Assembly: GCA_938002965.1 (NCBI GenBank)
Contig: CALKZY010000030.1
Coordinates: 1-64,000 of the forward strand
Source of the DNA: an uncultured Acidimicrobiales bacterium
Lineage (GTDB): Bacteria > Actinomycetota > Acidimicrobiia > Acidimicrobiales > SZUA-35
Reading direction: 5' to 3'
DNA length: 64,000 nt
The notes beneath the pieces were generated by a model. It had not been told where the DNA came from. It worked only from the letters and a program-made list of their open reading frames with translations, and did no database searches. Shown here piece by piece: positions 8,906 through 18,916 of this stretch; the stretch's first letter is position 1; the number at the start of each line of letters is the position of its first letter. A program made the position numbers and the translations under genes.

Positions 8906-9140
8906 ACACGCAGACACAGCGGAAGAGGCGATGTCTCGCTACGTCAACGCCTATCAGTCGCTAAGCGGAAGCGAACGGGTGGCCCGGGCCATGGAAATGG
9001 CCGAAGAGGTCAAGGCCATCACCATGCAGGGCATTCACGACCGCAACCCTGAGTTCACCGAGGCCGAAGCCCACACCGAGTGGCTGCGGATACTGCATGG
9101 GGACGAGGTCGTGAAGGCTATTCAGGCCAATGCAGGCTGA
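8901..9140 (+). CDS. Small acidic protein upstream of a nucleotidyltransferase pseudogene
   Basis: The 79-residue product is helical and acidic (EEAMSRYVNAYQSL, ARAMEMAEEVKAITMQGI, EFTEAEAHTEWLRILHGDEVV). Small proteins of this type commonly sit just upstream of AbiEii/MNT-like nucleotidyltransferase genes in two-gene modules. Its stop overlaps the next gene by 11 bases, which supports a pair. Since the partner is broken, this gene may be a leftover; no function is assigned. The start at 8901 is an ATG with no strong ribosome site. Confidence 0.55.
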   Translation: MRHADTAEEAMSRYVNAYQSLSGSERVARAMEMAEEVKAITMQGIHDRNPEFTEAEAHTEWLRILHGDEVVKAIQANAG

Positions 9141-9616
9141 ACTGCTTCGGCTGATCGTCGAGTCGCTGACGACAGCACAGATCCCCCACATGGTTACCGG
9201 ATCGTACGCCAGTACCTACCACGGCGAACCCCGAATGACGCGGGACATCGACCTCGTCGTTGATCCCACGGTTGAGCAGATGACATTGCTCGCTGAGAAT
9301 CTTGACCAAAATCGGTTCTACATGCCCGACTGGGTCGGTTCGTTCGAGCGACGTCAGGTGGTGAATGTCATCGACCTCATCGGCGGATGGAAAGTCGATC
9401 TTGTCTTCCGGAAGGAGCGACCGTGGCCACCGTCGAGGACACCATTCTGGCCAAACTGGAGTGGGTCAGTCGTTCGGGTTCAGATCGCCAGTTAGACGAT
9501 GTGAGGGAATGATGCGAGCGGCCGACGTTGACGCCAGCTACGTGGATCGATGGGCGGGTGAGTTAGGAGTCTCGGAGTTGTGGAACGACGTCCGAGCCAC
9601 AGGACAACGTGAGTAG
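9130..9616 (+). pseudogene. Frameshifted nucleotidyltransferase (AbiEii/MNT-like, DUF6036-type)
   Basis: The first frame (9130 to about 9420) encodes an N-terminal nucleotidyltransferase core: HMVTGSYASTYHGEPRMTRDIDLVVD, with the GS and DID motifs that bind nucleotide and metal, then GGWKVDLVFRKERP. About 20 family residues are then missing and the frame shifts: TVATVEDTILAKLEWVSRSGSDRQLDDV appears in the next frame, ending at a TGA about 9500. A second shift, explained by loss of one G, restores ADVDASYVDRWAGELGVSELWNDV up to 9616. So the gene carries a deletion and two frameshifts. Intact relatives act as toxins or antitoxin-like nucleotide-transfer enzymes in small modules. Confidence 0.75.
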
Positions 9617-10058
9617 TTTGGCCAGATCGGCTGGGCGGAGTTCGGGGATCATGTGGTTGCAGTCGAACTCATGGCTGTTCCACGCCGCAGATGTGACGGC
9701 ATGACGGTACGCCCGCCACATGGGTGAGTCGTCAGGCTCGGGCACATCAGCAGTGGCCTTGACGTAGGTCAAACCGAAACCCCACCGCTCCAACGGCTTC
9801 GACAATGACACCGGGTCCAGCAGTGTTGTAGAAGGCTGAGGCATCCTCCGAGCCTGCATCCAGGCGTTCGCTTCATCGCTGCCAAGGTCACGTCCAATTG
9901 GTGCAACGAAACCGTGGTCAGCCGACCCAATCATGGCCTTACCGCCGTTACCGACTGGGGGTTAGAACATCGTGTCCGTCTGCGGCCAGCAAACGACGTA
10001 CATGTCGGGATCCGTAGGACTCACCAAAGGCTCCATGGACCAGAACGAAAGAAGACAC
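9563..10058 (-). pseudogene. Alpha/beta hydrolase with deleted middle
   Basis: At 10058 a GTG opens SSFVLVHGAFGESYGSRHV, which is the N-terminal strand and oxyanion HGAF motif of an alpha/beta hydrolase, and runs to LLAADGHDVLTPSR before a stop at 9948. In another frame from 9934 the C-terminal part continues: MPQPSTTLLDPVSLSKPLERWGFGLTYVKAT and CNHMIPELRPADLAKLL, including the late His region. The nucleophile-elbow section between them is absent. This points to an internal deletion. The gene follows gyrB and overlaps the nucleotidyltransferase wreck on the other strand. Confidence 0.72.
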
Positions 10059-10082
10059 GCTCCTTGAGCGCCAGCCTCGGCG

Positions 10083-12236
<2,154 letters not shown>

Positions 12237-12330
12237 TTAGCCGATTTCTAGGCCCAAACCCGTCTACCAATGGTACCAGAAAACCGGCTCTTTCGGGCGA
12301 CGACAAGCCGCGGTGCCAGTTGACGGACGA

Positions 12331-12693
12331 CTAGCGACGAGGGCCGGATAGGGCTTGGACACGCTGCACCAAATCCTGCCCGAACACCTCTTTGAAGCGG
12401 GTTTTGATTTGAGCTTCCATCCACCCGATCTGCGATGCCCATGCCGGGTCATCGCAAGACACCCGTAGCACACCGTCAATCAGTTCGACAGGACGGGTTC
12501 CCACCGATAGCGCCGGGCCGACAATGTCGGGCCAACGGGACTCCATCTGGGCGAGGATGCTGATCGGCGGACCACCCAGGTGGGTCACAAACCGCTCAAG
12601 ACTGTCCCCAAGGCGGGTCAAACCGATGTCGCGCCCCGAACTGGCTGATCGCCAAGCCGTGTCACCGTTGCGGTTATGGTCGCGCCCGCTCAT
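12331..12693 (-). CDS. DUF721 (DciA-like) protein
   Basis: The 120-residue protein carries the DUF721 core: a polar N-terminus, then SLERFVTHLGGPPISILAQMESRWPDIVGPAL and the beta segment ELIDGVLRVSCDDPAWASQIGWM. Members of this family, DciA in many bacteria lacking DnaC/DnaI, help load the replicative helicase. Its place between recF and gyrB is the conserved actinobacterial position. It begins 47 bases after the TlpA-like gene and precedes gyrB by about 270 bases. The ATG at 12693 has no strong ribosome site. Confidence 0.85.
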   Translation of the reverse strand: MSGRDHNRNGDTAWRSASSGRDIGLTRLGDSLERFVTHLGGPPISILAQMESRWPDIVGPALSVGTRPVELIDGVLRVSCDDPAWASQIGWMEAQIKTRFKEVFGQDLVQRVQALSGPRR

Positions 12694-12739
12694 AGATCGA
12701 TCATACGCCGGTCGACTGTCAGGCCACCAGCGGCTCCGG

Positions 12740-13357
12740 CTACAGGTCCTGAACCAACTCCAGGATGCCGGCCTGTTGAGTTTCGTCGAACCCGAACATG
12801 AGGTTGGTCGATTGAGCCAGGTCCGGCGACAGAACCATCATCTGCGAGTTGGCTTCCACCCCGAACACCTGCCAAGTGGCGAAGGACGGATCCCACAGCA
12901 TGGTCACATGCTCAAGGCCACCATCGGCCAGGAACCGGCGGGCCAACGGAAAATCGTCCTGGGTTCCCAGTCCGATTACTTGAACGGTTTCGTCGTTGTC
13001 TCGCGCAAACTGCGCGACGTCAGGCGCCTCTCGGCGACAAGTCGGTCAATGCGGGGAGAAGAACCACAGCAGCACCGGCCGGTCACCGTCAATGGCCTCA
13101 CCCAGTGTGGCGATTGACCCATCGGCCACATCAAGCACCTGATGTTCCAGGACGGTTTCGCCCGGTTCGAGCAACGGCTGATTGGCCTCCGCCACCGCCT
13201 CCGCATCGCTCGATTCCCCGACATCGCTCGATTCTGGGGCATCGGCTGCCCCAGCTGAGTCGACGCCGGCCTCAGTTGATGTCTCGCCACCGCAGCCCGC
13301 CAACCCCAGTGAAACCACGACGGCCAGCGCGGTTACTCGAATCCAAACGTTGCCCAT
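12740..13357 (-). CDS. TlpA-like thioredoxin-fold lipoprotein with in-frame TGA, probable selenoprotein
   Basis: The frame is open from 13357 (or 13405) to TAG at 12740 except for one TGA at 13048-13046. It reads LWFFSPH, TGA, PTCRREAPDV, so TGA stands precisely where the first Cys of the TlpA/thioredoxin CxxC is expected, giving U-P-T-C. The downstream 100 codons keep a clear thioredoxin-fold sequence (VQVIGLGTQDD, WDPSFATWQVFGVEANSQMMVL). The N-terminus has a lipobox LGLAGC, so the enzyme would act outside the membrane as a thiol-disulfide or peroxide-handling reductase. With the ATG at 13357 it has 205 residues and Sec at position 104. A nonsense mutation is the alternative; several other genes in the window are broken. 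Confidence 0.72.
13001..13017 (-). other. Candidate bacterial SECIS stem-loop
   Basis: On the coding strand the bases 29-45 after the TGA form a perfect 7-bp stem, TCGCGCA and TGCGCGA, around a GTT loop. A G as first loop base and a loop about 36 bases after TGA agree with the general bacterial SECIS pattern, though near the far end of the allowed distance. A second smaller hairpin with a GAGA loop lies 14 bases after TGA. Pairing was judged by eye only. Confidence 0.5.
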
Positions 13358-13427
13358 CCCAACCCAACCGGCAGCCGGCTTTCTGTATTCCGACGAAGTC
13401 AACATTTGATCGGCTGGCTGATTGGGT

Positions 13428-13463
13428 GAATCACTAAACGAATCACTAAACGAATCACTGGGC
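13428..13463. repeat. Three direct 12-bp repeats GAATCACTAAAC
   Basis: GAATCACTAAAC occurs at 13428-13439 and 13440-13451, and a third copy GAATCACTGGGC at 13452-13463. They fill the short gap between recF and the TlpA-like gene, just upstream of the latter. They may be a protein-binding array or simple slippage. Confidence 0.8.
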
Positions 13464-13474
13464 GGCGCCTATCA

Positions 13475-14584
13475 CTACATGGCTCTCAGCACGCCGTCTG
13501 TCATCCGAAACAGCCGATCCGGTTTCACCGTTTCCGGCAGCTCAGTGGCCGAGGTGATGACCGTCTGACCGGGTGGCAGGTTGCGTAACAGAGCGTCGGC
13601 CCGGGCAGTATCCAACTCTGACAGCACATCGTCGAGCAGTAACAGGGGCGGTTCGGCCAATACCTCAGTCAGCAATCGATGCCCAGCCAACCGCAAAGCG
13701 AGGGCTAGTGTGCGCTGTTCGCCCTGGCTGGCCTCGGTTCGGCTCGAAAGGCCGTTCAGCGTCACCACTACCTCGTCGCGGTGAGGCCCTACGGTGGTCA
13801 CCCCTCGCCGAACGTCGGTCTTGCGGGCGTCGATCAGCGCAGGCGCCAGTTCACCATCACCCCACGACGCCTGGTACTGCAAGCCAACAACCTGTTGGAC
13901 ACCACCACTCTCAGCTGTAGGGGGCGAACTGCCGACCGCCAGAGTCTCATACGACTCCTGGACGATGGGCCGCAAACGTTCAACCAGATCTCGGCGGCGG
14001 GCAACCAACCGTTCGCCCGCTTCGGCCAGGCGGGCATCCCACACATCGAGAGTCGGTTCAGTCGCATCATCCAACCGTCCACCGGCTTGACGCAGCAAAG
14101 CGTTGCGTTGCTTAAGCGCACGTTCGAACTCGGCAATGGTGGCCTCGGTGTTGGCGCTCAAAGCGACCAACACCTCATCGAGGTAACCTCTCCGCTCCCC
14201 CGGGCCGTCCTTCAACAGCCGCAGGTCATCGGGTGCAAACACTGTGACTCGCAGCGCGCCCAACAGATCTTTTGTGCGTTTCAGGCGTTGGCGATTCACC
14301 TGGGCCCGAGTTCGACCTTTGCGAAGCTCCAGTTCGATTAGCACTTCGCGGTCGTCGCGCAGACCTTCAGCCCGAACAACCGCCGACTCCGCCCCTTTGG
14401 CCACCATCGACTCCACCGGCGAACCGCGGAACGATTTCAGCGTGGCCAGCAGCCCGAGCGCTTCAAGCAGATTGGTTTTTCCTTGCCCGTTGTCAGCCAC
14501 CAAAGCGGTTAGGCCAAGGTCGAGATCAAGTTCCAGCTCGGGGTAGCTGCGGAAGTTGGTCAACCACAGCCGTTGGATTTGCAA
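13475..14584 (-). CDS. recF: DNA replication and repair protein RecF
   Basis: RecF is an SMC-like ATPase that loads RecA with RecO and RecR at gaps. The 369-residue frame shows the N-terminal signature LTNFRSYPELELDL, Walker A DNGQGKTNLLEAL, the ABC-type signature SQGEQRTLALALRLA and Walker B LLLLDDVLSELD. The start is TTG at 14584, one base after the dnaN stop, and fits the family N-terminus, although the ribosome site is poor. This tight spacing suggests cotranscription with dnaN. Confidence 0.97.
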   Translation of the reverse strand: MQIQRLWLTNFRSYPELELDLDLGLTALVADNGQGKTNLLEALGLLATLKSFRGSPVESMVAKGAESAVVRAEGLRDDREVLIELELRKGRTRAQVNRQRLKRTKDLLGALRVTVFAPDDLRLLKDGPGERRGYLDEVLVALSANTEATIAEFERALKQRNALLRQAGGRLDDATEPTLDVWDARLAEAGERLVARRRDLVERLRPIVQESYETLAVGSSPPTAESGGVQQVVGLQYQASWGDGELAPALIDARKTDVRRGVTTVGPHRDEVVVTLNGLSSRTEASQGEQRTLALALRLAGHRLLTEVLAEPPLLLLDDVLSELDTARADALLRNLPPGQTVITSATELPETVKPDRLFRMTDGVLRAM

Positions 14585-14585
14585 G

Positions 14586-15707
14586 CTAGGAGACCCGGAC
14601 CGGCATGATCAGATACAAGAAGTCCTTGCTCGACGTGCCTTCTCCGTCTGTGACCTCATCGCCGACAGTGCGGACGATGGCCGGTCGCTGCTCGTCGATG
14701 GTCGAAAGCGTGACCTGCTCGCCAGGCGTTACCTCGATGCCGTCCAGGAGGAAATCCGGGTTGAAGGCGATGGTCAGGTCGCTGCCGGCGTAGTCGCCTT
14801 CGAGGCTTTCCCGGGCGGTGCCGACGTCTTGGGTGATGGCCACCAGCTCGACGCTTTCCGATGTCATTTCCAAACGGATCGGAGTTGACTCGCGTGCCAG
14901 CAGCTTCACCCGGCGTAGAGCTTCGGTGAAGTCAGCACGGTTGAGTGTCAACACGTTGGGGTGGCTGTCGGGAATCAGACCCCGGTAGTTGGGGAAGTCG
15001 CCTTCGATCAAGCGAGTGGTCAGACGAACATCACCGACCGAAAACGATGCATCGCGTTCGCCGAGCTGTAGTTCGACGGTGTCACCCTGGCCGAGTACTC
15101 GGTTGAGTTCTCCAAGGGCTCGCGACGGAATCAACACGCTCTGGCCTTCGTCCAATACCGAGATGCCGGCAACGTCTCTCATGGCCAATCGGAATGAGTC
15201 GGTTGACACCAGGCGCAGTCCACCAGCTTCGGCGGCGAGGAGAACACCGGTGAGAATAGGGCGAGAGTCATCGGTGCTGGCGGCGAGAACAACTTGCTTG
15301 AGCGCTCGAGTCAGCTGATCGCTGGGCAGCTTCACCGTGTCGGCTCCCAGCTCGGCCAGCTTGGGGAACTCGTCGCCCGAAATCAAACGAATGCTGAACT
15401 CGCCTCGGCCGGAGCTGATGGACAGGCTCTCCTCTTCGGCCACGAACGACACCGCACCGGGTTGGAGCGCTCGGACGATCTCGGTTGCTAGTCGGGCCGG
15501 AATGACAATCACACCGTCGCCCTGTCCGACCACGGTGACGTTGATCGAGATGGTCAGGTCAAGATCGCTACCCGTCAGTGTTAGTTGATCCCCGACGAGC
15601 TCCGCTCGGACGCCGGACAGCCCGGGCATCCCGCCGCGACCGCTAACGGCGCGGCCAGCAATACCTAGGGCTTCAACAATGACGTCACGTTCGCAACGAA
15701 ACTTCAT
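14586..15707 (-). CDS. dnaN: DNA polymerase III beta clamp
   Basis: The 373-residue protein forms the ring-shaped dimer that tethers polymerase III to DNA. MKFRCERDVIVEALGIAGRAVSGRG is the usual clamp N-terminus; DDSRPILTGVLLAAEAGGLRLVSTDSFRLA in the middle and the C-terminal IMPVRVS are also typical of the family. I chose ATG 15707 because GAGGAG lies nine to ten bases before it; the open frame upstream reads into the intergenic origin-like region. It lies between dnaA and recF. Confidence 0.97.
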   Translation of the reverse strand: MKFRCERDVIVEALGIAGRAVSGRGGMPGLSGVRAELVGDQLTLTGSDLDLTISINVTVVGQGDGVIVIPARLATEIVRALQPGAVSFVAEEESLSISSGRGEFSIRLISGDEFPKLAELGADTVKLPSDQLTRALKQVVLAASTDDSRPILTGVLLAAEAGGLRLVSTDSFRLAMRDVAGISVLDEGQSVLIPSRALGELNRVLGQGDTVELQLGERDASFSVGDVRLTTRLIEGDFPNYRGLIPDSHPNVLTLNRADFTEALRRVKLLARESTPIRLEMTSESVELVAITQDVGTARESLEGDYAGSDLTIAFNPDFLLDGIEVTPGEQVTLSTIDEQRPAIVRTVGDEVTDGEGTSSKDFLYLIMPVRVS

Positions 15708-16146
15708 TTTCCAAGTCTCCTCACCAAGATTCTGGGATCTGGCATGAACTCTAGCCGGTGGAAGTGACTGGTTGAACCGAGTGGCCAGCGTCGTAGGTCG
15801 GCCAACTCTTATCAACTGCCTTTCCCCAATACAGCTTCTGATCTGATTTATAAATGGTTGTAGTGGTAGTAATACTGTGGATTGTGGATGAAATGACGTT
15901 TTGCCTGGTCAGAGCAACAAATGTTGTCCGCAGCCCGGTGTTGGTCATCCATATCTAACATCGATGTGATTTAACGGCCTGGGGATTAGGGGCTGGTTGT
16001 CCCCATCTGGCAGGGCTGTCGTCCTCAGGTCATCCCAGGCGAACGGTGATGCTGTCCACCTGTTGTCCGGATGCCAAGGCATCGATTTCCACAAGCAACC
16101 CACAAGGGTTGCCGCAACCCACAAGGGTGCGGTAGTTCATAGCTAA
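15708..16146. other. dnaA-dnaN intergenic region, candidate oriC with degenerate DnaA boxes
   Basis: No gene is present. Sequences one or two mismatches from TTNTCCACA cluster here: TTGTCCGCA at 15924, TTGTCCCCA at 15997, CTGTCCACC at 16052, TTGTCCGGA at 16063, ATTTCCACA at 16085, and on the other strand TGTGGATGA at 15883. An A+T-rich stretch lies at about 15835-15905. In mycobacteria the origin occupies this same gap with many imperfect boxes. No perfect box is present. Confidence 0.55.
16095..16130. repeat. Two GCAACCC-ACAA-GGGTTGC hairpin units
   Basis: The first unit, 16095-16112, is a perfect 7-bp inverted repeat with ACAA loop; the second, 16114-16130, is a copy lacking one T. They stand next to the dnaA-end palindrome and within the candidate origin. 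Confidence 0.75.
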
Positions 16147-16158
16147 CTATGAACTACC
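16131..16158 (-). terminator. Perfect 12-bp inverted repeat overlapping the dnaA stop codon
   Basis: The arms GGTAGTTCATAG (16131-16142) and CTATGAACTACC (16147-16158) are perfectly complementary with a 4-base spacer. The dnaA stop TAG forms part of one arm. A transcript from dnaA would fold here, but no U run follows, so its role as terminator is unproven; a protein-binding site is possible. Confidence 0.5.
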
Positions 16159-17739
16159 GAAATCCACGGATTGGGCCTGGACCCGAATTGCTTTCTCGAG
16201 GGTGGTTACGTGGTTGTAAATCTGGGTGCGTTCCTTCATCAGCGCCGAAATCTTGTCGCAGGCGTGCATCACGGTGGTGTGATCACGTCCGCCGAACTCT
16301 CGGGCGATGTGGGGATAGCTGAGATCGGTGAGCTCTCTCGTGACGTACATGGCCATCTGTCTGGCGATGACCAGAGGTCGGCGTCGTGACTTGCCGATGA
16401 GCTCGTCGCGGGCGAACCCGAACTGCTCGACGGTGGCCTCGAGGATCATGTCGACGGTGATGGGGCGTGGCTGGCGGTCGGCGATGAAGTCACCGAGGAC
16501 TTGTTCGGCCAGCGCCCGGTCCAACGACTGACCGGTCAGGTTGGCGTACGCCGTCACCTTATTGAGGGCGCCTTCCAACTCACGGATGTTGTTCGTGATG
16601 TTGGCGGCGATGAATTCTGAGACCTCGTTGTCGAGCACCAGGTCGTCGCGTTCGGCCCGCTTGCGGAGAATGGCCATGCGGGTTTCGATGTCGGGCGGCT
16701 GAATGTCGGTGAGCAGGCCCATCATGAAGCGGCTCTTGAGCCGCTCTTCCAACGTTGGAATAGCGTCGGGCGGGCGATCCGAGGACAACACGATCTGGCT
16801 GTTGGCCCCGTAGAGATCGTTGAAGGTATGGAATAGCTCCTCTTGGAGGCGATCCTTGCCTTCGATGAATTGGATGTCGTCGATCAGCAGTACATCTATT
16901 TGCCGGTAGCGGCGTTTGAACTCGTTGCCCGAGTTGTTCTTGATTGAGTCGACGAACTCGTTCAGGAAAGTCTCGGTTGAGACGTAAAGCACCTGTTTGT
17001 TGGGCTCGAGATCGTTGATGAAGTTCTGAATGGCCCGCAAGATGTGGGTTTTTCCCAGTCCGGCGCTTCCGTAAATGAACAACGGGTTGTACGACCCGCC
17101 GGGGCGTTCGGCCACCGACAGGGCTGCGGCGACGGCGAAACGGTTGGATGGGCCGGTCACGAACGTTCGGAACGTGTACCGCCTGCTCGGGTCGTTGTCC
17201 GCAGCGTCGACGCGGCGAAGATGATCGTGGTTGCCCGTGCTTCCGCCCGGACCGGGGTAGAGGCCGCCGGTGCCATTGTCGGTAGTGCCGCGAGCAGACC
17301 CGAGGGAGGTCACGGTTCCCATTTGGCCATCTGCGTTGGCGTTGCCGGCCTGAGTTGTCACCTCGGCGGGCGCTTCACCGTTACCTGATCGATTTGCTTC
17401 ATAGTCTCGGAGGTCGATGACGTCGTCTGTGTTGCTTTCGGCCTTCGGAGCGATGTCGGCTCGGGCTGACGCTTCGGCATCGAACAACGTGGGAGATGTC
17501 AGTTCGAACGACACTTTCATGTCGTGGCCGGCTGCTTCGGTTACGGCGTCTTCAACCAGAGGCCGGTAGCGGCCGTCGAGTTTGTCCCGGATGATGCCAT
17601 TGGGCATGCCGAGAACTAATTCGTTGTGGTCGGCTCGGATCGGTGACAGCTGGGCGAAGGTGCTTTGCCATACCCCGTCGGAGACCTGGCTGCGAAGCAG
17701 ATCCGATGCTGCTGACCACAGCTTTAAAAGGTCGGTCAC
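16147..17739 (-). CDS. dnaA: Chromosomal replication initiator DnaA
   Basis: DnaA binds origin boxes and melts DNA as an ATP-driven filament. The 530-residue frame has the N-terminal helicase-interaction domain (LWSAASDLLRSQVSD, STFAQLSPI), a long variable linker rich in Gly/Asn/Thr, the AAA+ core with Walker A GSAGLGKTHIL and Walker B VLLIDDIQFI, and the C-terminal box-binding helix-turn-helix with GGRDHTTVMHACDKI. The GTG start at 17739 is preceded by AGGGGGA at good spacing. It is divergent from rpmH, with a 1-kb gap that contains perfect DnaA boxes. Confidence 0.98.
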   Translation of the reverse strand: MTDLLKLWSAASDLLRSQVSDGVWQSTFAQLSPIRADHNELVLGMPNGIIRDKLDGRYRPLVEDAVTEAAGHDMKVSFELTSPTLFDAEASARADIAPKAESNTDDVIDLRDYEANRSGNGEAPAEVTTQAGNANADGQMGTVTSLGSARGTTDNGTGGLYPGPGGSTGNHDHLRRVDAADNDPSRRYTFRTFVTGPSNRFAVAAALSVAERPGGSYNPLFIYGSAGLGKTHILRAIQNFINDLEPNKQVLYVSTETFLNEFVDSIKNNSGNEFKRRYRQIDVLLIDDIQFIEGKDRLQEELFHTFNDLYGANSQIVLSSDRPPDAIPTLEERLKSRFMMGLLTDIQPPDIETRMAILRKRAERDDLVLDNEVSEFIAANITNNIRELEGALNKVTAYANLTGQSLDRALAEQVLGDFIADRQPRPITVDMILEATVEQFGFARDELIGKSRRRPLVIARQMAMYVTRELTDLSYPHIAREFGGRDHTTVMHACDKISALMKERTQIYNHVTTLEKAIRVQAQSVDFGSS

Positions 17740-17938
17740 TAGTGAGTCCCCCTGTCAGCCTGGGATTGGGCTCTGTCGTTACGCTCCGAGTCGTCAAACT
17801 CTGAACAGGTGCTGACAGAAAGGCTGAAACCGGCGTCAACAGAGATGACACGCCTGTGGGAAAGCTGTGGAAATTCTGGTTGTTGTCGCCCTTGCCTCAA
17901 AGTCACCGTGTACACCGTTCTCCCCAATACCCACAAGA

Positions 17939-17947
17939 TTATCCACA
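17939..17947 (+). promoter_or_regulatory. DnaA box TTATCCACA
   Basis: This is an exact match to the strongest DnaA box and lies about 200 bases upstream of dnaA. It may serve autoregulation of dnaA or origin firing. Confidence 0.8.
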
Positions 17948-18333
17948 GGCTGTGCCAAAAGAGACCGATGCTCTGATGCAGGCGGCCGTGAAACCAAGTT
18001 GACTGCGGTCTTGGATCCCGCCAGATCACTCAGGCAGTGCATCTGAGGTCGACCATGTCGGTTTAAGAACAAAGTCGGAATGCATCCACCACATCTAGCT
18101 GGATTTAACTTACAGTCATGTAATTCAGTTGCTAAGGTGAAGTGCATTCTGTCGAATCGCGAAACCGGGCCGAAGTTATCTGGCTGGCGACGCGGCGGAT
18201 TGCTCTCGGCAAACCACTACTCAATGATTGTCTCCAATGAGAGTGACTGCCGGGAAGTGTTCCCTCCACGACTCACGCCCTGCACCTTGGCTTACAGACG
18301 TTACCAGACGGCCGCGGCCCTGACACGTCGTTC

Positions 18334-18342
18334 TGTGGAAAA
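18334..18342 (-). promoter_or_regulatory. DnaA box TTTTCCACA
   Basis: The plus-strand sequence TGTGGAAAA is the reverse complement of TTTTCCACA, an exact match to TTNTCCACA. It faces the box at 17939. Confidence 0.65.
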
Positions 18343-18781
18343 GTACCGCGGCCAGTGCTGACAGATGTGTGTCGATCTTTGACCATCAGCTTCAGAGATG
18401 GGTACCGCTTAGTGGCGCGGCCCGCGATGGCAACCGAGTTGGTTGTGTACAAGCCCGGGCCTAGCCTTAAGAACAGGTTTAACAGCCAGGTTCTAGTCGC
18501 TCACCGCAGCCCGAATTCGCTCGACGGGTGACTGTTCCGTTGTGAGGTGATCCCCTCGCTCGCCACCTTCACCGTTGATCTCGGTCCTGGCCGGTCATTG
18601 CGACCAAACCGGGCCGATCGGAGTGAAGGGCAGGGTCGGGCCCGGGATCATCGACAGGAGCACGAGGCACAAGACGCCCTTTGCCCTGTAAATCCCAAGT
18701 CGTCGCGACTGAAAACGGCCGCACACGGACGGATCACACGCCAAGACGCATGTACGCCAACAGATATAAGGCGAGAAGACA

Positions 18782-18916
18782 GTGAAACGCACATTCCAAC
18801 CCAATAACTTGAAAAGGGCCCGCCGACACGGCTTCCGGGCCCGTAAGGCAACAGCCGGCGGACGGCAGGTACTTCGGTCTCGACGGGCCAAAGGTCGTCG
18901 CCGACTGAGTGCGTGA
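18782..18916 (+). CDS. rpmH: 50S ribosomal protein L34
   Basis: The 44-codon gene starts with GTG and encodes [20 protein letters not shown], then [20 protein letters not shown] and RLSA. This very basic sequence, with the KRTFQPN opening and RHGFRxR motif, is diagnostic of L34, a small protein of the large ribosomal subunit. GAGAAG lies upstream. The stop overlaps the rnpA start as GTGA, the usual rpmH-rnpA arrangement. Confidence 0.97.
   Translation: MKRTFQPNNLKRARRHGFRARKATAGGRQVLRSRRAKGRRRLSA

Larger units (their letters stand above)
17740..18781. other. 1-kb non-coding region between dnaA and rpmH with DnaA boxes
   Basis: No gene is recognisable in this stretch. It carries a perfect DnaA box TTATCCACA at 17939-17947, a second perfect match (TTTTCCACA on the minus strand) at 18334-18342, and near matches such as TGTGGAAAT about 17869. 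Genes diverge from here on both sides, so either this region or the dnaA-dnaN gap is oriC. It must also hold promoters of dnaA and of the rpmH operon. Confidence 0.6.

Noticed and set aside
15751..15948. 65-codon frame in the dnaA-dnaN gap
   Set aside because: Low-complexity Thr-rich reading of an A+T patch within the probable origin, with no ribosome site.
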